This document shows positions 13,974-14,684 of a stretch of 14,684 nucleotides of DNA, piece after piece. The stretch comes from Thermoleophilaceae bacterium. GTDB lineage: Bacteria; Actinomycetota; Thermoleophilia; Solirubrobacterales; Thermoleophilaceae. The position numbers were made by a program, and so were the translations under genes. Each line of letters starts with the position of its first letter. Positions within the stretch are counted from its first letter, which is position 1. The stretch is from contig JACCSF010000110.1 of assembly GCA_013813135.1 (NCBI GenBank), positions 1 through 14,684 of the forward strand, given 5' to 3'. The notes under the pieces were generated by a model. That model ran no database searches and had not been told where the DNA came from. It saw only the letters and a program-made list of their open reading frames with translations.

Positions 13974-14357
13974 TCACGGCTCGGACCTCCCTCGCACGGA
14001 GGCGACAACGGCAGCCGTTCGCAAGACTCCGAGGACGAGGCCGCCGGGCAGAGCGAAGCCGACCCAGTAGGCGAGTTCGAGCGGCAGGAGACCGACCGAG
14101 AGCCGGCGAGCGCCGGGCTTGCTTGCCCACAGCATCGAGCCGACCATGAATTCAGCGGCGCAGACCGCGACAAAGCCGGTGCAGAGAGGGACCGAGGTCG
14201 GGATTCCGATGCGCTCGAAGGGGCCGTCGCCGTACGTGGGGAGGCCCATGAATTGCCAGACCTCACCATGCTTGGCGAGGTGGATGGTGCCGTACACCCC
14301 GAGTGGCCCGAACCCGAGACCTGCGGCCCAGGCCAGGCCCCCGGCCGCCCGGCTCAC
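13974..14357 (-). CDS. Small four-helix integral membrane protein, function unknown
   Basis: This 127-residue protein starts at GTG 14355-14357 with GGAG 7 nt upstream. Four hydrophobic segments are visible: GLAWAAGLGFGPLGVYGTI (~7-25), TSVPLCTGFVAVCAAEFMVG (~54-73), a third around SVGLLPLELAYWVGFALPGG (~87-106) and LVLGVLRTAAVVASV (~107-121). The loop between the first two holds the charged, aromatic stretch HLAKHGEVWQFMGLPTYGDG, with PFERIGIP after it. I recall similar short uncharacterised membrane proteins in actinobacteria, but no function is known to me. It lies downstream of a TetR-type regulator fragment on the same strand, which could control it. Confidence 0.75.
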   Translation of the reverse strand: MSRAAGGLAWAAGLGFGPLGVYGTIHLAKHGEVWQFMGLPTYGDGPFERIGIPTSVPLCTGFVAVCAAEFMVGSMLWASKPGARRLSVGLLPLELAYWVGFALPGGLVLGVLRTAAVVASVRGRSEP

Positions 14358-14385
14358 GCTGTCTCCAACTCGTGTGTTCGCCGGT

Positions 14386-14508
14386 CTAGAAAGGCCTCGC
14401 GCAGGTGGACATGTTCGCCTTCTGCTCGCGGCGGATGACCGGTAGGAAGAACTGGGTCTTCCAGAGGGGAGACCAGATCGGTGCGATGTTGCGGCCTCCT
14501 CCGTTCAA
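14386..14508 (-). other. Possible tiny reading frame between regulator and membrane protein
   Basis: A minus-strand frame ending in TAG at 14386-14388 reads IAPIWSPLWKTQFFLPVIRR then EQKANMSTCARPF, which looks protein-like, unlike usual shadow frames. A strong GGAGGAGG lies 7 nt before the ATC codon at 14487, but ATC is a rare start; a TTG at 14508 is in frame. It may be the surviving start of a broken gene whose ATG mutated, or chance. No family recognised. Confidence 0.25.
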
Positions 14509-14538
14509 GCGGGCACTTGGCTCTCACCGGTGCCTCTC

Positions 14539-14684
14539 CTACGTCGGCTCGAGCAAGAGGCCGGCCAGGGTCGCGGTCGTCCAGCTGGTCCAGCGCTTGA
14601 TCGACCATGCGCGTCCTTCGGTGAACTCGAGGAAGGTGGTTGACCCGACCAGGGTCAGCAGCACGTCGGTCGCCTCGTCGAGGG
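14539..14684 (-). CDS. Probable TetR-family regulator, C-terminal end (runs off the window)
   Basis: Forty-seven residues are visible on the minus strand: LDEATDVLLTLVGSTTFLEF, then TEGRAWSIKRWTSWTTATLA and GLLLEPT, ending in TAG at 14539-14541. The pattern D-x-L-x-x-L near the start, a short loop, then G-W-S-x-x-R-(Y/W)-x-x-W followed by a leucine-rich helix, is typical of the end of TetR-family ligand-binding domains. The DNA-binding N-terminus would lie beyond the right edge, so the assignment rests on the tail only. It sits upstream of the small membrane protein on the same strand, a common regulator-target arrangement. Confidence 0.55.
   Translation of the reverse strand, partial: LDEATDVLLTLVGSTTFLEFTEGRAWSIKRWTSWTTATLAGLLLEPT

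Noticed and set aside
13691..14269. Minus-strand 192-codon frame overlapping the membrane protein gene
   Set aside because: Out of frame with the hydrophobic protein, which has clear transmembrane segments and a ribosome binding site. This frame is Ser/Arg-rich shadow.

Overview
The window is GC-rich. Its gene content suggests a high-GC actinobacterium, probably of the Solirubrobacterales/Thermoleophilia type: RTX-repeat secreted proteins, secreted parallel beta-helix proteins, a basic surface-protein C-terminal domain, PspAB, and NarL-type two-component systems. The taxonomic placement is inferred from family resemblance only.

Left part (1-5207). On the minus strand lie the start of a small secreted protein, a complete secreted RTX-repeat protein, a GAF-GGDEF diguanylate cyclase broken by one extra base, and the N-terminal half of a type I restriction subunit (hsdR), which is both frameshifted and cut off. 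A gene-poor stretch follows, ending in the first of two identical 47-bp repeats.

Middle part (5208-13682). Two perfect 47-bp direct repeats, 8,428 bp apart, each hold the 3' part of a tRNA-Arg (anticodon ACG) on the minus strand. Each begins exactly at the 5' edge of the anticodon loop, and neither has its 5' half. This is the pattern left by tyrosine integrases at tRNA genes. Short tandem repeats of 10-12 bp sit beside both copies. Just inside copy 1 are fragments of a HepT-like gene and a frameshifted PspAB gene, butted against a beta-helix protein gene that may have lost its end. Just inside copy 2 is a surface-protein gene that has lost its N-terminus. No integrase is visible.

Between these broken ends is an intact signalling cluster: a REC-only response regulator and histidine kinase 1 (plus strand), a TRAP/DctP-type lipoprotein with an extra C-terminal domain (minus), then histidine kinase 2 and a LuxR-type response regulator (plus). 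The two kinases share an architecture but are degenerate in complementary places. Kinase 1 has a complete ATPase domain and an altered H-box. Kinase 2 has a canonical H-box but lacks key N- and G-box residues. The lipoprotein has no TRAP permease nearby, so it may be the extracellular sensor for the kinases. Both divergent promoter regions carry GGCCACAG...ACTGTGGC inverted repeats. This cluster is the best candidate for an undescribed system.

Right part (13683-14684). It holds a short UvrA-like remnant, a small four-helix membrane protein, a possible tiny reading frame, and the C-terminus of a probable TetR-type regulator running off the window. If the tRNA remnants were left by successive integrations, the intact tRNA-Arg should lie beyond the right edge.
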